This document shows positions 8,253 to 16,673 of a stretch of 64,000 nucleotides of DNA, in pieces. The notes beneath the pieces are model-generated. The model worked only from the letters and a program-made list of their open reading frames with translations, made no database searches and was not told the DNA's origin. The translations under genes and the position numbers were made by a program. Within the stretch, counting starts at the first letter, position 1; the number at the start of each line of letters is the position of its first letter. The DNA comes from Streptomyces nymphaeiformis (lineage in GTDB: Bacteria > Actinomycetota > Actinomycetes > Streptomycetales > Streptomycetaceae), in assembly GCF_014203895.1 (NCBI RefSeq), contig NZ_JACHJY010000004.1, positions 186,001-250,000 of the forward strand, written 5' to 3'.

Positions 8253-9089
8253 ATGGCACGAGCGGAAAACAAGGAAACGGTCGGCCCTGCGGCCCGCATG
8301 GCGGCCGCCGTGGCGAAGCGATTGCGCCAGAAGAAGGGCTGGACACAGGAGTACGAGGGCGCCCAGATGGGATTTACGGGCGCGGCGATCAGCGCGATGG
8401 AGCGCCTCATCCATCCGGTGAGCGACGACATGCTGGTCCAGCTCGAACGCGTCCTGGGCGGCGGCACGGGCATCTTCGAGGAGATGCGGGAGCTCGTACG
8501 CCTGGAGAAGCTTCCGGAGCAGTTCCGGGGGTACGCGCCGATCGAGCAGAAGGCGGTGGCGTTGTGGCTGTACGCGAATCACGTGGTGCATGGCCTGTTC
8601 CAAACCGAGGCGTACGCACGGGCGTTGATCGCGGGCGGGCACCCGAAGCCGACGCCTGAGCGGGTCGACGAGCTCGTCACCGGACGCATGGCCCGGAAGC
8701 AGCTCTTCGATCGCAAGCCGGTGTGCGAGATCGAGCTCATCCTCGACGAGTCCGTACTGCGGCGTCCGTTCGGGGGCGAGGAGGTCATGCGGGAGCAGTT
8801 GGTGTACTTGGCGGAATGCGCCCGGAGGAGCAACGTGAACCTGCAGGTACTCCCGCTGGACGCGGGGTTGGGGGGTGAGTACGCGGGTGCCCGAGGCGAC
8901 CTGAACATCGTGGAGACTCCGGCCCACGACCACGTGACGTACCTGGAGATCCAGGGGGAGAGCCTGCTGATCACCGACCGGACGAAGGTCAGTGTCCATC
9001 GGCAGCGATATGCGAAGATCCGGGCACAGGCCCTGGATCCGCGCAGGTCGCTGGGCGTCATCGAGGAGTTGGCGGGAGTACGGAGATGA
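8253..9089 (+). CDS. XRE-family regulator with DUF5753 (WhiJ-like)
   Basis: A 278-residue regulator. The N-terminal HTH (about 12-75) reads ARMAAAVAKRLRQKKGWTQE, then GAAISAMERLIHPVSDDMLV. The remainder is the DUF5753 sensor-like domain, with its characteristic IEQKAVALWLYANHVVHGLF, QTEAYARALI, ILDESVLRRPFGG and NLQVLPLDAG. Proteins of this build, with DUF397 partners, form a large Streptomyces paralogue family; WhiJ-type members influence development. The stop overlaps the DUF397 start (ATGA), so the two are translationally coupled. It diverges from the 7670-8185 gene. Specific targets are unknown. Confidence 0.93.
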   Translation: MARAENKETVGPAARMAAAVAKRLRQKKGWTQEYEGAQMGFTGAAISAMERLIHPVSDDMLVQLERVLGGGTGIFEEMRELVRLEKLPEQFRGYAPIEQKAVALWLYANHVVHGLFQTEAYARALIAGGHPKPTPERVDELVTGRMARKQLFDRKPVCEIELILDESVLRRPFGGEEVMREQLVYLAECARRSNVNLQVLPLDAGLGGEYAGARGDLNIVETPAHDHVTYLEIQGESLLITDRTKVSVHRQRYAKIRAQALDPRRSLGVIEELAGVRR

Positions 9090-9277
9090 ACGAGACCCTG
9101 CACTGGTTCAAGTCCAGCTACAGCGACGACGGCGGGGGCAACTGCATCGAGGTCGCCCACGACCACCGCCCGGAAGGCGCCGCCGTCCACCTCCGTGACT
9201 CCAAGGTCCCGGACGGCCCCACCCTCACCGTGGAGCCGTCCTCCTGGAGCGCCTTCCTCGGCTACGCGGCCGCCTGA
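9086..9277 (+). CDS. DUF397 small protein
   Basis: A 63-residue DUF397 protein with the complete signature: WFKSSYSDDGGGNCIEVAHD near the start, then VHLRDSKVPDGPTLTV and a closing SSWSAFLGY. DUF397 proteins are encoded next to XRE/DUF5753 regulators and are thought to act with them. The ATG overlaps the XRE stop by four bases (ATGA). The last 16 bp overlap the convergent azoreductase gene, leaving no independent terminator. The role is inferred entirely from the pairing. Confidence 0.93.
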   Translation: MNETLHWFKSSYSDDGGGNCIEVAHDHRPEGAAVHLRDSKVPDGPTLTVEPSSWSAFLGYAAA

Positions 9278-9885
9278 ACCGCCAGTTCCTTCGCCAGGGA
9301 CTCCGCCGTCGCGCGGGACTCGGCGGCGGAGGCCTCGTACAGCGGGACGAGCCCGGCCATCGTCGGGACGTTCGGCGCCAGGGTCAGCTCCGGGACGATG
9401 AAGGTGACGTCCAGGCCGAAGACCTCGCCGAGGGTCAGCCGCAGGTAGCTCTCGACGTAGTCGTTGCCGTGCATCGGCGTGCCCTCGCGGTACGAGCCGC
9501 CGCGGCTGGCGACGACGACGGCGCGCTTGCCGGCGAGCGAGGGGTTCTCGGTGATCGAGGTGCGGCCCACGAGGAAGACGTGGTCCAGCCAGGCCTTCAG
9601 CGTGGAGGGGATCGTGTAGTTGTACATCGGGGCGCCGAGCAGGATCACGTCCGCCTGCTCGGCCTCCTCGATCAGCTGCCTGCGCAGCGCGAACGCGGGC
9701 GCCTCGCTGTCGGCGTAGTAGGCGTCCGCCTCCAGGTGCGGGATCGGTTCCGCGGCGAGGTCGCGGTAGATCACCGTCCCCTCGGGGTGCTCCGCCTCCC
9801 AGGTCTTGCGGAAGGCGGCGGTGACGGCACGGGAGTGGGAGTTCTCGCCGCTGAAGGACGTGTCGATGTGGAGCAGCGTGGCCAT
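9262..9885 (-). CDS. azoR: FMN-dependent NADH-azoreductase
   Basis: A flavodoxin-fold FMN enzyme of 207 residues that reduces azo compounds and quinones with NADH. The FMN phosphate loop is near the start (LLHIDTSFSGENSHSRAV). Later family blocks are ILLGAPMYNYTIPSTLKAWL, DHVFLVGRTSITENPSLAGK, VVVASRGGSYREG and GNDYVESYLRLTLGEVFG. The ATG at 9885 (MATLLHIDTS) is chosen over an upstream frame extension because GGAG stands about nine bases before it and the family normally begins here. It is convergent with the DUF397 gene, with a 16-bp overlap. Confidence 0.92.
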   Translation of the reverse strand: MATLLHIDTSFSGENSHSRAVTAAFRKTWEAEHPEGTVIYRDLAAEPIPHLEADAYYADSEAPAFALRRQLIEEAEQADVILLGAPMYNYTIPSTLKAWLDHVFLVGRTSITENPSLAGKRAVVVASRGGSYREGTPMHGNDYVESYLRLTLGEVFGLDVTFIVPELTLAPNVPTMAGLVPLYEASAAESRATAESLAKELAVQAAA

Positions 9886-9989
9886 GGGGATCGTCTCCTG
9901 AGTCGCAGGGGCTGGTGAGAGAGATCCTGTTTCCTCAACCAAAGTTGAGGTCCAGCCCTTTTCCCGCCCCTGTGACCCAGTTCACTCAC

Positions 9990-10940
9990 TCAGATCATCA
10001 GGATGATCCGGCCCGGCCGGTGTCCCGCCTCCGCCCTGCGGTGCGCCTCCGCGACCTCCTCCAGCGGCATGACGTCGGCCACCCGGGTGATCAGCTCCCG
10101 GTCGGCGACCTTCCGCAGGCTCTCCGCGAGCCGGGCGGCGTCCGGCACGGCCCGTACCGTCTCGACGCGGATGTCCCGCTCGGCGACCGGCACCCGGTCG
10201 GGGGCCAGCGCCGCGAACACGCCGCCGTCCTTGACCACCGGGAGCAGTTCGGCGCCGATGAGCGCCCCGTCGAAGACCCCGTCGACCCCGTCCGGATCGC
10301 CCGCGATCACCTTCGCGACCACGTCCCCGGGAAGGCCGCGCGTGACGACGTGGTCCACGCCGAGGACCCTCAGTTCGGGCTCGTCGCCCTCGTAGGCGAC
10401 GGCCACGACCCGCAGTCCGGCCGCGTGGGCGTACTGGACGGCCAGACGGCCCACCACCGCGCTGGCGCCGGTCACGAGGAGTGTCGCGCCCGCCGGGAGG
10501 TCGAGCCGTTCGAGGCCCTGCTGGGCGGTCGCCGAGGCCAGCGGGAGGGACGCGGCCACCGTGAAGTCCACGTCGTCCGGGATCGGGGCCAGCCACTCCG
10601 GGTCGGCCCAGATGATCTCCGCGTACGTGCCGTCGCCCGTCAGCATCTCGAACCAGGGCACGAAGCCGGCCACACGGGTGTCCTTCTCCATCCCGGGCAC
10701 GGGATCGAGCAGCCTGCCGGCGAAGTCGGTCCCCAGGACGAACGGGGGCGTGAGGTCGCCGACCGCGTCGGCGTACCGGCCGGCGCGGATCCGCAGGTCG
10801 GCCTGGTTCACCCCGGCCGCCTTCAGGGCCACCCGCACCTTGCCCGGGACGGCCCCGGCCTCCGGAACGGGGCGGCGCGCCATCCTGAGGACCTCGGGTC
10901 CTCCGTACTCGGTCACTTCGACGACACGCATGTGGCGCAT
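9990..10940 (-). CDS. Zinc-independent MDR quinone oxidoreductase
   Basis: A medium-chain dehydrogenase/reductase of 316 residues without the structural zinc cysteines, so of the NADPH:quinone oxidoreductase type. The GroES-like domain includes YGGPEVL, the family's VRVALKAAGVNQADLRIRAG and PFVLGTDFAGRLL. The Rossmann cofactor site is LLVTGASAVVGRLAVQYAHA, a degenerate GxGxxG; a late GHRPGRIILMI closes the protein. It probably reduces quinones or enones, exact substrate unknown. The ATG at 10940 (MRHMRVVEV) has GGAGAA upstream. It is separated from the azoreductase gene by 104 bp on the same strand, and both may serve electrophile or quinone stress. Confidence 0.88.
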   Translation of the reverse strand: MRHMRVVEVTEYGGPEVLRMARRPVPEAGAVPGKVRVALKAAGVNQADLRIRAGRYADAVGDLTPPFVLGTDFAGRLLDPVPGMEKDTRVAGFVPWFEMLTGDGTYAEIIWADPEWLAPIPDDVDFTVAASLPLASATAQQGLERLDLPAGATLLVTGASAVVGRLAVQYAHAAGLRVVAVAYEGDEPELRVLGVDHVVTRGLPGDVVAKVIAGDPDGVDGVFDGALIGAELLPVVKDGGVFAALAPDRVPVAERDIRVETVRAVPDAARLAESLRKVADRELITRVADVMPLEEVAEAHRRAEAGHRPGRIILMI

Positions 10941-11112
10941 GGGGTTCTCCTCACACCGAAGGCCCCCTCGTGGCCATTACATCCACGCTCCCCGGCCCCG
11001 GGCAACCTCTGTCCGCCCACCCGAGTAGCCCTCCCTGAACGAAGGGCGAAGTCCAGGTGGCCGCCCGCTACGCCGCCCCCGCCCTCGCACAGGCGTCCGT
11101 ACCGTCCCGGCC

Positions 11113-12639
11113 ATGCAGTGGATAACTCCCGAGAACCTCATCGCCGTGGGGACGGCCCTCATCGGTGTCCTGGTCACCTTCGCCGTCGTCTGGATCGACC
11201 GGTTCTCGCCGCAGCGCAAGCGGCTCGGCTACCGCGTGCAGCTCAACACCCCGCTGCACCGCGAGGAGAACCAGGACAGCGAGGTCATGACCGTGCGGGA
11301 GGGCCAGGTCGTCGGCATCACCCCGCCCGAGAACGGATCCACGCTCGTCCTCCTCCGCATCGAGAACGACCGCGAGCTCGACATCAGCTCCGACGACTAC
11401 GGCGCCTCGACCGACCCCCACGGCCTGAAGATCACCTTCGGCGAGCGGACCGTCCAGGGCGTCGTCGCCACCATCCCGGCCGGCTGGGAGTCCGTACGGG
11501 ACGACCTGGAGCGCACCCCGAAGCTCGGCCGGAACGCGAACGCCGTCCTCGTCCCCAAGGTGGCCCTCGAACGCGGGCAGTACTTCAAGCTGCTCGTCCA
11601 GCTCTCCGGCGGCGTCGCCGACCGCGACATCAAGATCGACGGAAGCCTCCACGGCGGCACCATCCGACGCAACCGCAGCACCACGCCCGACGAGAAGCCC
11701 GCCAGGTTCAGCCCCACCGCGCGGAACGTCACCGTCGTCCTCACCGCCTGCGTCATGGTCCTGGCCGCGATCATCGTCCGCGAGCAGACCCCGCCGCCCA
11801 TCGGCTGCGCCCGGGGCACCCTCACCGTCACCGGCTCCACGGCCTTCGCCCCCGCGCTGCGGGCGGCGGCGAAGCAGTACGAGGAGGACTGCGAGGGCTC
11901 CACGGTGACCGTGGACGTGCACGGCTCCACCGCCGGGATCCGGGAGCTCGCCCAGGCCGGGAAGGACAAGGGCGCGATCATCGCCCTCTCCGACGGGCGC
12001 AAGCCCGGCGGCTTCCCCGAACTGCGGGAGAACATGGTCGCCGTCTCCCTCTTCACCCTCGTCGTGAACGACGGGATCCCCCTCGACGACCTCACCCTGG
12101 ACGAGATCCGCGGCATCTACCGGGGCGAGATCCACAACTGGGGGCAGCTCGTCCCCGGCGTCGACCAGCCGGTCCTCCTCGTCAGCCGCGACGCCAACTC
12201 CGGCACCCGGCAGGTCTTCCAGCGCCGGGTCCTCGACCGCAACGAACCCGCCAACTCCTCCCAGGACTGCCGGACCTCCGACGACCCCGAGTCGAAGGTC
12301 ATCCGCTGCGAACTCGACTCCACCGAACAGGTCCTCACCACCGTCGCCGAACTCCCCGGCGCCCTCGGCTACTCCGAACTCCGCGCCACCGACGGGCGCA
12401 AGGGCCTGCACCGGGTGGCCGTCGACCGGCGGCGGCCCGTCGTGGAGGAGCTCGGCGAGTCCAGCTATCCCTACCGGGAGATCGAGTACGCCTACACCCG
12501 GGGCCTGCCGCCGGCCGACTCCCTGACCTCCAGCTTCCTCACCTACCTCAGGTCCGGGCGCGGCCAGGACGTCATCAGCGCGCACGGGCACCTGCCCTGC
12601 GCGACGCCGAAGGGGCTGAAGGTCTGCGCAGACGGCTGA
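11113..12639 (+). CDS. Membrane-anchored PstS-like substrate-binding protein
   Basis: A 508-residue protein with an unusual layout. A membrane segment sits at about 8-27, followed by a beta-rich domain (about 35-190). A second membrane segment lies at about 203-222 (VTVVLTACVMVLAAIIV). The C-terminal half is a periplasmic-binding domain of the PBP_like_2/PstS class: LTVTGSTAFAPALRAAAKQY, then VDVHGSTAGIRELAQAGKDK, YRGEIHNWGQL and SRDANSGTRQVFQRRV. In classical PstS these segments bind phosphate. There is no lipobox and no pstC/A/B transport genes nearby. A Ser/Thr kinase gene starts 27 bp downstream, which suggests ligand sensing coupled to kinase signalling rather than uptake. Confidence 0.82.
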   Translation: MQWITPENLIAVGTALIGVLVTFAVVWIDRFSPQRKRLGYRVQLNTPLHREENQDSEVMTVREGQVVGITPPENGSTLVLLRIENDRELDISSDDYGASTDPHGLKITFGERTVQGVVATIPAGWESVRDDLERTPKLGRNANAVLVPKVALERGQYFKLLVQLSGGVADRDIKIDGSLHGGTIRRNRSTTPDEKPARFSPTARNVTVVLTACVMVLAAIIVREQTPPPIGCARGTLTVTGSTAFAPALRAAAKQYEEDCEGSTVTVDVHGSTAGIRELAQAGKDKGAIIALSDGRKPGGFPELRENMVAVSLFTLVVNDGIPLDDLTLDEIRGIYRGEIHNWGQLVPGVDQPVLLVSRDANSGTRQVFQRRVLDRNEPANSSQDCRTSDDPESKVIRCELDSTEQVLTTVAELPGALGYSELRATDGRKGLHRVAVDRRRPVVEELGESSYPYREIEYAYTRGLPPADSLTSSFLTYLRSGRGQDVISAHGHLPCATPKGLKVCADG

Positions 12640-12666
12640 CGCGGCCGTCTGGCATGCTCTGGCGAC

Positions 12667-14586
12667 GTGGAGCCTTTGAACCCGCAAGATCCGGTCAGCG
12701 TCGGGCCGTTCCGTCTGATCGGCCGCCTCGGGGTCGGCGGCATGGGCCGGGTGTTCCTGGCCCGCTCGGCCGGCGGGCGGACCGTCGCGGTCAAGGTCGT
12801 GCACGCGGAGCTGGCCGCCCAGGACGAGTTCCGGCGCCGTTTCGCCCGCGAGGTCGCCGCGCTCGAACGGGTCGGCGGCACCGGCACCGCGCCCGTCCTC
12901 GGCTCGGACACCACCGCCGACTCGCCGTGGGTCGCCATCGGATACGTACCCGGGCCCTCGCTGCGGACCGTCGTCGGCGACGAGTTCGGGCCGCTGCCGC
13001 CCGCGACCGTACGGGCCCTGGCCTCCGGACTCGCCCGCGCCCTCGACCACATCCACACCGCCGGACTCGTCCACCGCGACCTCAAGCCGTCCAACGTGCT
13101 CCTCACCGTCGACGGGCCGCGGATCATCGACTTCGGCATCGCCCGCGCCGTCGACACCGTCGCCGACGGCGGCAACCTGACCACCACCGGCGCGGTCGTC
13201 GGCTCCCCCGGCTACATGTCGCCCGAGCAGGTCCGCGGCGACGACGTCGGCCCCGCGTCGGACGTCTTCTGCCTCGGTTCCGTGCTCGTGTACGCCGCGA
13301 CCGGCCGCGCTCCCTTCGGTACGGCGGACAGCGGCGTCCACGCCACGATGTTCCGCATCGCCCACGACGAGCCCGACCTGACGGACCTTCCGGCCGAGCT
13401 CACCGGACTCATCCGGGCCTGCCTCGCCAAGGACCCGGCCGCCCGGCCCACGGCGACCGAGATCGTCGAGACCCTCCCGGTCGCGGATCCCTGGCTCCCG
13501 GCGGACGTCCTGGCGCGGCTGGGGCGGCATGCGGCGCAGTTGCTGGAGGCAGAGGGGGCGGCGCTCGCCGAGAGGGCTCCCGCGGGGGTGGGCGGCGCGG
13601 CCGGTCCCGGCGACACCGGGCCTTCGGGGACGGGTGGGACGGCTGGGACCTCTGGGACGGCTGGGGCCTCTGGGACCGGGCCTTCCGGGGCCGCCGACAC
13701 CGAGCCCTCCGCGCCCGCCCCGCGCCGGCGCCGGGGCCGTACCGCACTCCTCGCCGCCGTCACGGGCCTCGCCGTCGCGGCGGCGGCCACCGCCGCGTAC
13801 ACCTACTGGCCCGGCGGCGGCGGCGACGGGAAGGGCGGCGGAGGCCGTCCCCACGGGATCGTCCCCACCGCCTTCCTCGGCGCCTGGGAGGGTGTCCTCC
13901 AGGGCTCGCCCGAGTCCCCCCGGGAGACCACCCGGATCGAGATCACCCAGGGCGCCGCGGGCTCCAAGAGCGGCATCTACGTCCAGGTCGCCGAGAACCG
14001 GCTGTGCATGGGCCGCTCGCGGCTCGTCTCGGCCGACGAGGACAAGGTCGTCTACGGCGAGTCCGTCGTGACCACCAGCGTCCCCGCCACGGGCTGCACC
14101 GCCGCCGCCCGCCAGACCCTCACCCTGCGCTCCCCCGAGGTCCTGGAATGGACCTCGGGCACCGTGAAGACCACCCTCCGCAAGGCCCGGAGCGGACCGG
14201 CGGCCGTCCCCGCCCGCTTCCTCGGCCACTGGTCGCGCATCCCCGCGCCCGAGATGTACGGCGCCGACGACGGCCGGTTCACCTCGGAGGTGACGATCAC
14301 CCAAGGCCCGGTCGGCGCGCCCGTGATCAGCGTCATCGACGGCTACCCCCGCACGATCGACGGCGTGAACACCTCCGAGGACTGGTCCTGCGGCACCACG
14401 GCCGTCCTCGGAGGCTCCGGCGACCTGCTGGTCCTCGGCCCCAGCCAGCGGGACACGACGGCCTGGGACCGCGAATGCCAGGAGGGCCTCTCCCGCTTCA
14501 TGGTCGTCGACAAGCTGAAGGGCAAGGACCGGCTCCTCCTCTACCCGATGCTCGACGGCGAACCGAACGAGTACTACCGGTCCTGA
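12667..14586 (+). CDS. Membrane-bound Ser/Thr protein kinase
   Basis: A Hanks-type kinase of 639 residues. The catalytic domain (about 12-280) is complete: glycine loop RLGVGGMG, ATP lysine K43 in VAVKVV, catalytic HRDLKPSN (D138), DFG at 155-157, and activation segment TTGAVVGSPGYMSPEQVRGD. A Gly/Thr/Ser-rich linker with GTGGTAGTSG-like repeats follows, then one membrane helix (about 358-380). The extracellular domain of about 250 residues has no PASTA repeats; it begins IVPTAFLGAWEGVLQGSPES and contains a second FLGHW, suggesting two related beta domains. The GTG at 12667 has no convincing ribosome site. It lies 27 bp after the PstS-like gene, probably in one operon. Confidence 0.93.
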   Translation: MEPLNPQDPVSVGPFRLIGRLGVGGMGRVFLARSAGGRTVAVKVVHAELAAQDEFRRRFAREVAALERVGGTGTAPVLGSDTTADSPWVAIGYVPGPSLRTVVGDEFGPLPPATVRALASGLARALDHIHTAGLVHRDLKPSNVLLTVDGPRIIDFGIARAVDTVADGGNLTTTGAVVGSPGYMSPEQVRGDDVGPASDVFCLGSVLVYAATGRAPFGTADSGVHATMFRIAHDEPDLTDLPAELTGLIRACLAKDPAARPTATEIVETLPVADPWLPADVLARLGRHAAQLLEAEGAALAERAPAGVGGAAGPGDTGPSGTGGTAGTSGTAGASGTGPSGAADTEPSAPAPRRRRGRTALLAAVTGLAVAAAATAAYTYWPGGGGDGKGGGGRPHGIVPTAFLGAWEGVLQGSPESPRETTRIEITQGAAGSKSGIYVQVAENRLCMGRSRLVSADEDKVVYGESVVTTSVPATGCTAAARQTLTLRSPEVLEWTSGTVKTTLRKARSGPAAVPARFLGHWSRIPAPEMYGADDGRFTSEVTITQGPVGAPVISVIDGYPRTIDGVNTSEDWSCGTTAVLGGSGDLLVLGPSQRDTTAWDRECQEGLSRFMVVDKLKGKDRLLLYPMLDGEPNEYYRS

Positions 14587-14602
14587 GGCTCTCCTGTGCC
14601 GC

Positions 14603-14941
14603 TCAGCCGCCGAGCATTCCCAGGATCTGGTGGACCAGGGCGAGCGCGGCCGCGCCGGCCGGACCCACCGACTCCAGGATCCCGCCGACCCGCTCCAGGG
14701 CGCCGCGGCGCGCCTCCGGGCCCGCGGAGCCCTCGATCTCCGGCTCGGCGGCCTCCACGACCTGCGTCGCGAACGGCCCCAGGCCGCCCCGCAGCTCCTG
14801 GAGCAGCGGCAGCAACTCCCGCACGGCCCGCTCGACTTCGGCGCCGGAGCCGCCCGTGACGACGGTCCGCTTGTCGATGCCGACGCTGTTGTGGGTCTGG
14901 TTCATGTTCACGACGTCGCCGTAGTAGTCGTCCCCGGCCAT
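14603..14941 (-). CDS. Small protein with N-terminal amyloid-signalling-like motif
   Basis: A 112-residue protein of unknown family. Residues 1-25 include DDYYGDVVNMNQTHNSVGID, a Gly/Asn/Gln-rich motif of the kind found in bacterial amyloid-signalling (RHIM-like or BASS-type) modules. The rest is a helical domain (AEVERAVRELLPLLQELRGG; ALERVGGILESVGPAGAAAL) ending LGMLGG. The neighbouring upstream protein ends with a matching motif (FGDAVNMYGGSGNTG). The ATG at 14941 overlaps the upstream stop by one base (TGATG), so the two are coupled; an in-frame GTG at 14944 is the alternative start. It is convergent with the kinase gene. An adaptor or effector role is inference. Confidence 0.7.
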   Translation of the reverse strand: MAGDDYYGDVVNMNQTHNSVGIDKRTVVTGGSGAEVERAVRELLPLLQELRGGLGPFATQVVEAAEPEIEGSAGPEARRGALERVGGILESVGPAGAAALALVHQILGMLGG

Positions 14942-15603
14942 CACTTCGCCACCCCCGTGTTGCCGCTGCCGCCGTACATGTTCACGGCGTCTCCGAAGAA
15001 GTAGTTGCCGTAGTTGGAGACCATCAGCGTCCCCACCGACGCCTGGAACTCGGCGTCCGGCTGGTCGATCGCCTCGGCGATCGAGCGGACGAGCTGGTTC
15101 AGGTAGTCACGTTCCCCGGTCACCAGGGCCGTGGACCGCCCGTTCGTCTCGATGGCGAGGACGTAGTGGGACCGGGCGAAGACCACGGAGGCCATGTCGG
15201 CGAAGAGGTAGATCAGCAGGGCCAGGACGAGGACCCGGGCGATCCCGAGGAAGCCCTCGGCGTCGCTGCTGCTGTACGAGCTCGACGACGAGTCCGAGAC
15301 GTACAGCAGGAACAGGAACAGCGCGATCGTCGCACCGCCCCGCTTCAGGAAGCGGAAGAAGGCCTCGCCGCGCCGGGGCCGGAGCACGAATGTGTAGACG
15401 CGGACGATGTTCTCCAGCGGATAGGCGCCGCCGTGCACCCAGAGCAGCCGCTTGCTGATGACGAGACCCTGCCGGGGCGGCAGGGCGGCCGAGGCGGCCC
15501 GGGAGGCGAGCGCCCGCTCCGGCTCCTGCCACGGTCTCGACGGCGGCGACGCCGGATTCGGCGGCCGCGTCGGCTTCGGCGGCGGCGTTTCGTTCGTTCC
15601 CAT
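14941..15603 (-). CDS. DUF6232-like membrane protein with C-terminal amyloid-like motif
   Basis: A 220-residue protein. A proline-rich N-terminal tail (PPPKPTRPPNPASPPSRP) leads into a DUF6232-like domain (VISKRLLWVHGGAYPLENIV, then FVLRPRRGEAFFRF). Two membrane helices follow (about 89-105 and 124-145), separated by a serine stretch (SDSSSSSYSSSD). After a soluble segment (YVLAIETNGRSTALVTGERD, YLNQLVRSIAEAIDQPDAEF) it ends in NYGNYFFGDAVNMYGGSGNT plus GVAK, which matches the motif of the next gene. It is translationally coupled to that gene. My reading is a membrane-anchored sensor whose tail nucleates assembly with its partner; this is untested. Confidence 0.72.
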   Translation of the reverse strand: MGTNETPPPKPTRPPNPASPPSRPWQEPERALASRAASAALPPRQGLVISKRLLWVHGGAYPLENIVRVYTFVLRPRRGEAFFRFLKRGGATIALFLFLLYVSDSSSSSYSSSDAEGFLGIARVLVLALLIYLFADMASVVFARSHYVLAIETNGRSTALVTGERDYLNQLVRSIAEAIDQPDAEFQASVGTLMVSNYGNYFFGDAVNMYGGSGNTGVAK

Positions 15604-15677
15604 GCGTCCCCCCGAGATGGAACCGCTGTGACGTGCCCCTCATTACGCAGCCGAACCACCCGCCCCACAAGGCGAGT

Positions 15678-16577
15678 TCAGGCCTCGCGGGAGACGACTT
15701 CGGACACCGCGCGGGCGTAGTCGTGGACCAGGGGGCGGGGGTCGGCCGCGCGCCAGGCGAGGGCGAAGCGGCTCGGGGCGACGCCTCGGACGGGGCGGGT
15801 GACGACGCCGCCGCGGGTGAGGACCGGCGCGTTCCCGGCGGCGACCAGGCAGATACCGAGGCCGTCGACCAGCGCCTCGTACGTCTCGTCCGCGCTGGCG
15901 ATCTCGGCGCCGACGACCGGCGGGCGGCCGCCCCGGGCGTCCACGGCCAGCCAGTGGTCGCGGAGTTCGGGACCGGTCGCGGGGAGGGCGAGGAAGGGCT
16001 CGTCGAGGAGCTCGGAGAAGTCCAGGCCGTCGCGGGCTGCCAGCGGATGGGACTCGGGGAGGGCGACGAGCCGGGGCTCGGTGGCGACGACGACCCAGCG
16101 GAAACGGTCCGCGCCGGGCAGCGGCAGCCACACGAAGGCCACGTCGCTGGTGTCGTCCGCCAGGCCGGCCGTCGGGTCCTCCCAGCCCACCTGGCGCAGC
16201 CGCAGCCGGGCCTCCGGGCGCGCCTCGGTGAACCGGGACCGGATCGCGGGCAGCAGCCCGCCGCGGCCCGGGCTGGTGCTCATCCCGACGACGAGGGTGC
16301 CGTCGGCGGCCGCCCTGGCCCGGCCCACGGCCGCCTCGCCCTCCTCCCAGGCGGCGAGCACGGCCCGCGCGTGCGGCAGCAGGGCCGTACCGACGGGGGT
16401 GAGGGCCACGCCCTGCCGGTCCCGGTCGAAGAGGGGCGCACCGAGCTGCCGTTCCAGGGCGCGGACCTGCTTGCTGAGCGCGGGCTGCGAGACGTACAGC
16501 CGCTCGGCGGCGCGCGTGAAGTGGAGCTCCTCGGCGACCGCGACGAAGTACCGGAGGTCCCGCCCGTGCACATCCAT
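15678..16577 (-). CDS. LysR-family regulator
   Basis: A LysR-type regulator of about 299 residues. The winged HTH is clear at the N-terminus: LRYFVAVAEELHFTRAAERL, then YVSQPALSKQVRALERQLGA. The rest is the periplasmic-binding-like effector domain (GTLVVGMSTSPGRGGLLPAI, ESHPLAARDGLDFSELL). The ATG at 16577 (MDVHGRDLRYF) is preferred; another in-frame start lies at 16583. The gene diverges from an SDR oxidoreductase, and an inverted repeat GTCCCAA-N5-TTGGGAC (16623-16641) with the T-N11-A form sits between them. It therefore probably controls the SDR gene and itself. Confidence 0.92.
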   Translation of the reverse strand: MDVHGRDLRYFVAVAEELHFTRAAERLYVSQPALSKQVRALERQLGAPLFDRDRQGVALTPVGTALLPHARAVLAAWEEGEAAVGRARAAADGTLVVGMSTSPGRGGLLPAIRSRFTEARPEARLRLRQVGWEDPTAGLADDTSDVAFVWLPLPGADRFRWVVVATEPRLVALPESHPLAARDGLDFSELLDEPFLALPATGPELRDHWLAVDARGGRPPVVGAEIASADETYEALVDGLGICLVAAGNAPVLTRGGVVTRPVRGVAPSRFALAWRAADPRPLVHDYARAVSEVVSREA

Positions 16578-16622
16578 AACCATGGGCTATCACGCCGGAT
16601 CTTGGACTAACAACGCCACGCC

Positions 16623-16641
16623 GTCCCAAGCTTGTTGGGAC
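16623..16641. promoter_or_regulatory. Inverted repeat, probable LysR operator
   Basis: GTCCCAA-N5-TTGGGAC, perfect 7-bp arms, located between the divergent LysR and SDR genes and 33 bp before the SDR start. It contains the T-N11-A pattern typical of LysR-type operators. The assignment rests on motif and position only. Confidence 0.55.
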
Positions 16642-16673
16642 AGCGAGCGAACGAACAGCAGGGGAAAACGAAC

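Noticed and set aside
11068..14304. A 1078-codon open frame on the minus strand
   Set aside because: Antisense to the PstS-like and kinase genes, whose kinase and binding-protein motifs are unmistakable. The antisense product is Gly/Asp/Arg-rich with no domain.
9915..14924. A 1669-codon open frame on the plus strand
   Set aside because: It crosses the quinone oxidoreductase, PstS-like and kinase genes in a wrong frame. Its product is low-complexity Arg/Pro/Gly sequence, the usual GC-rich shadow.
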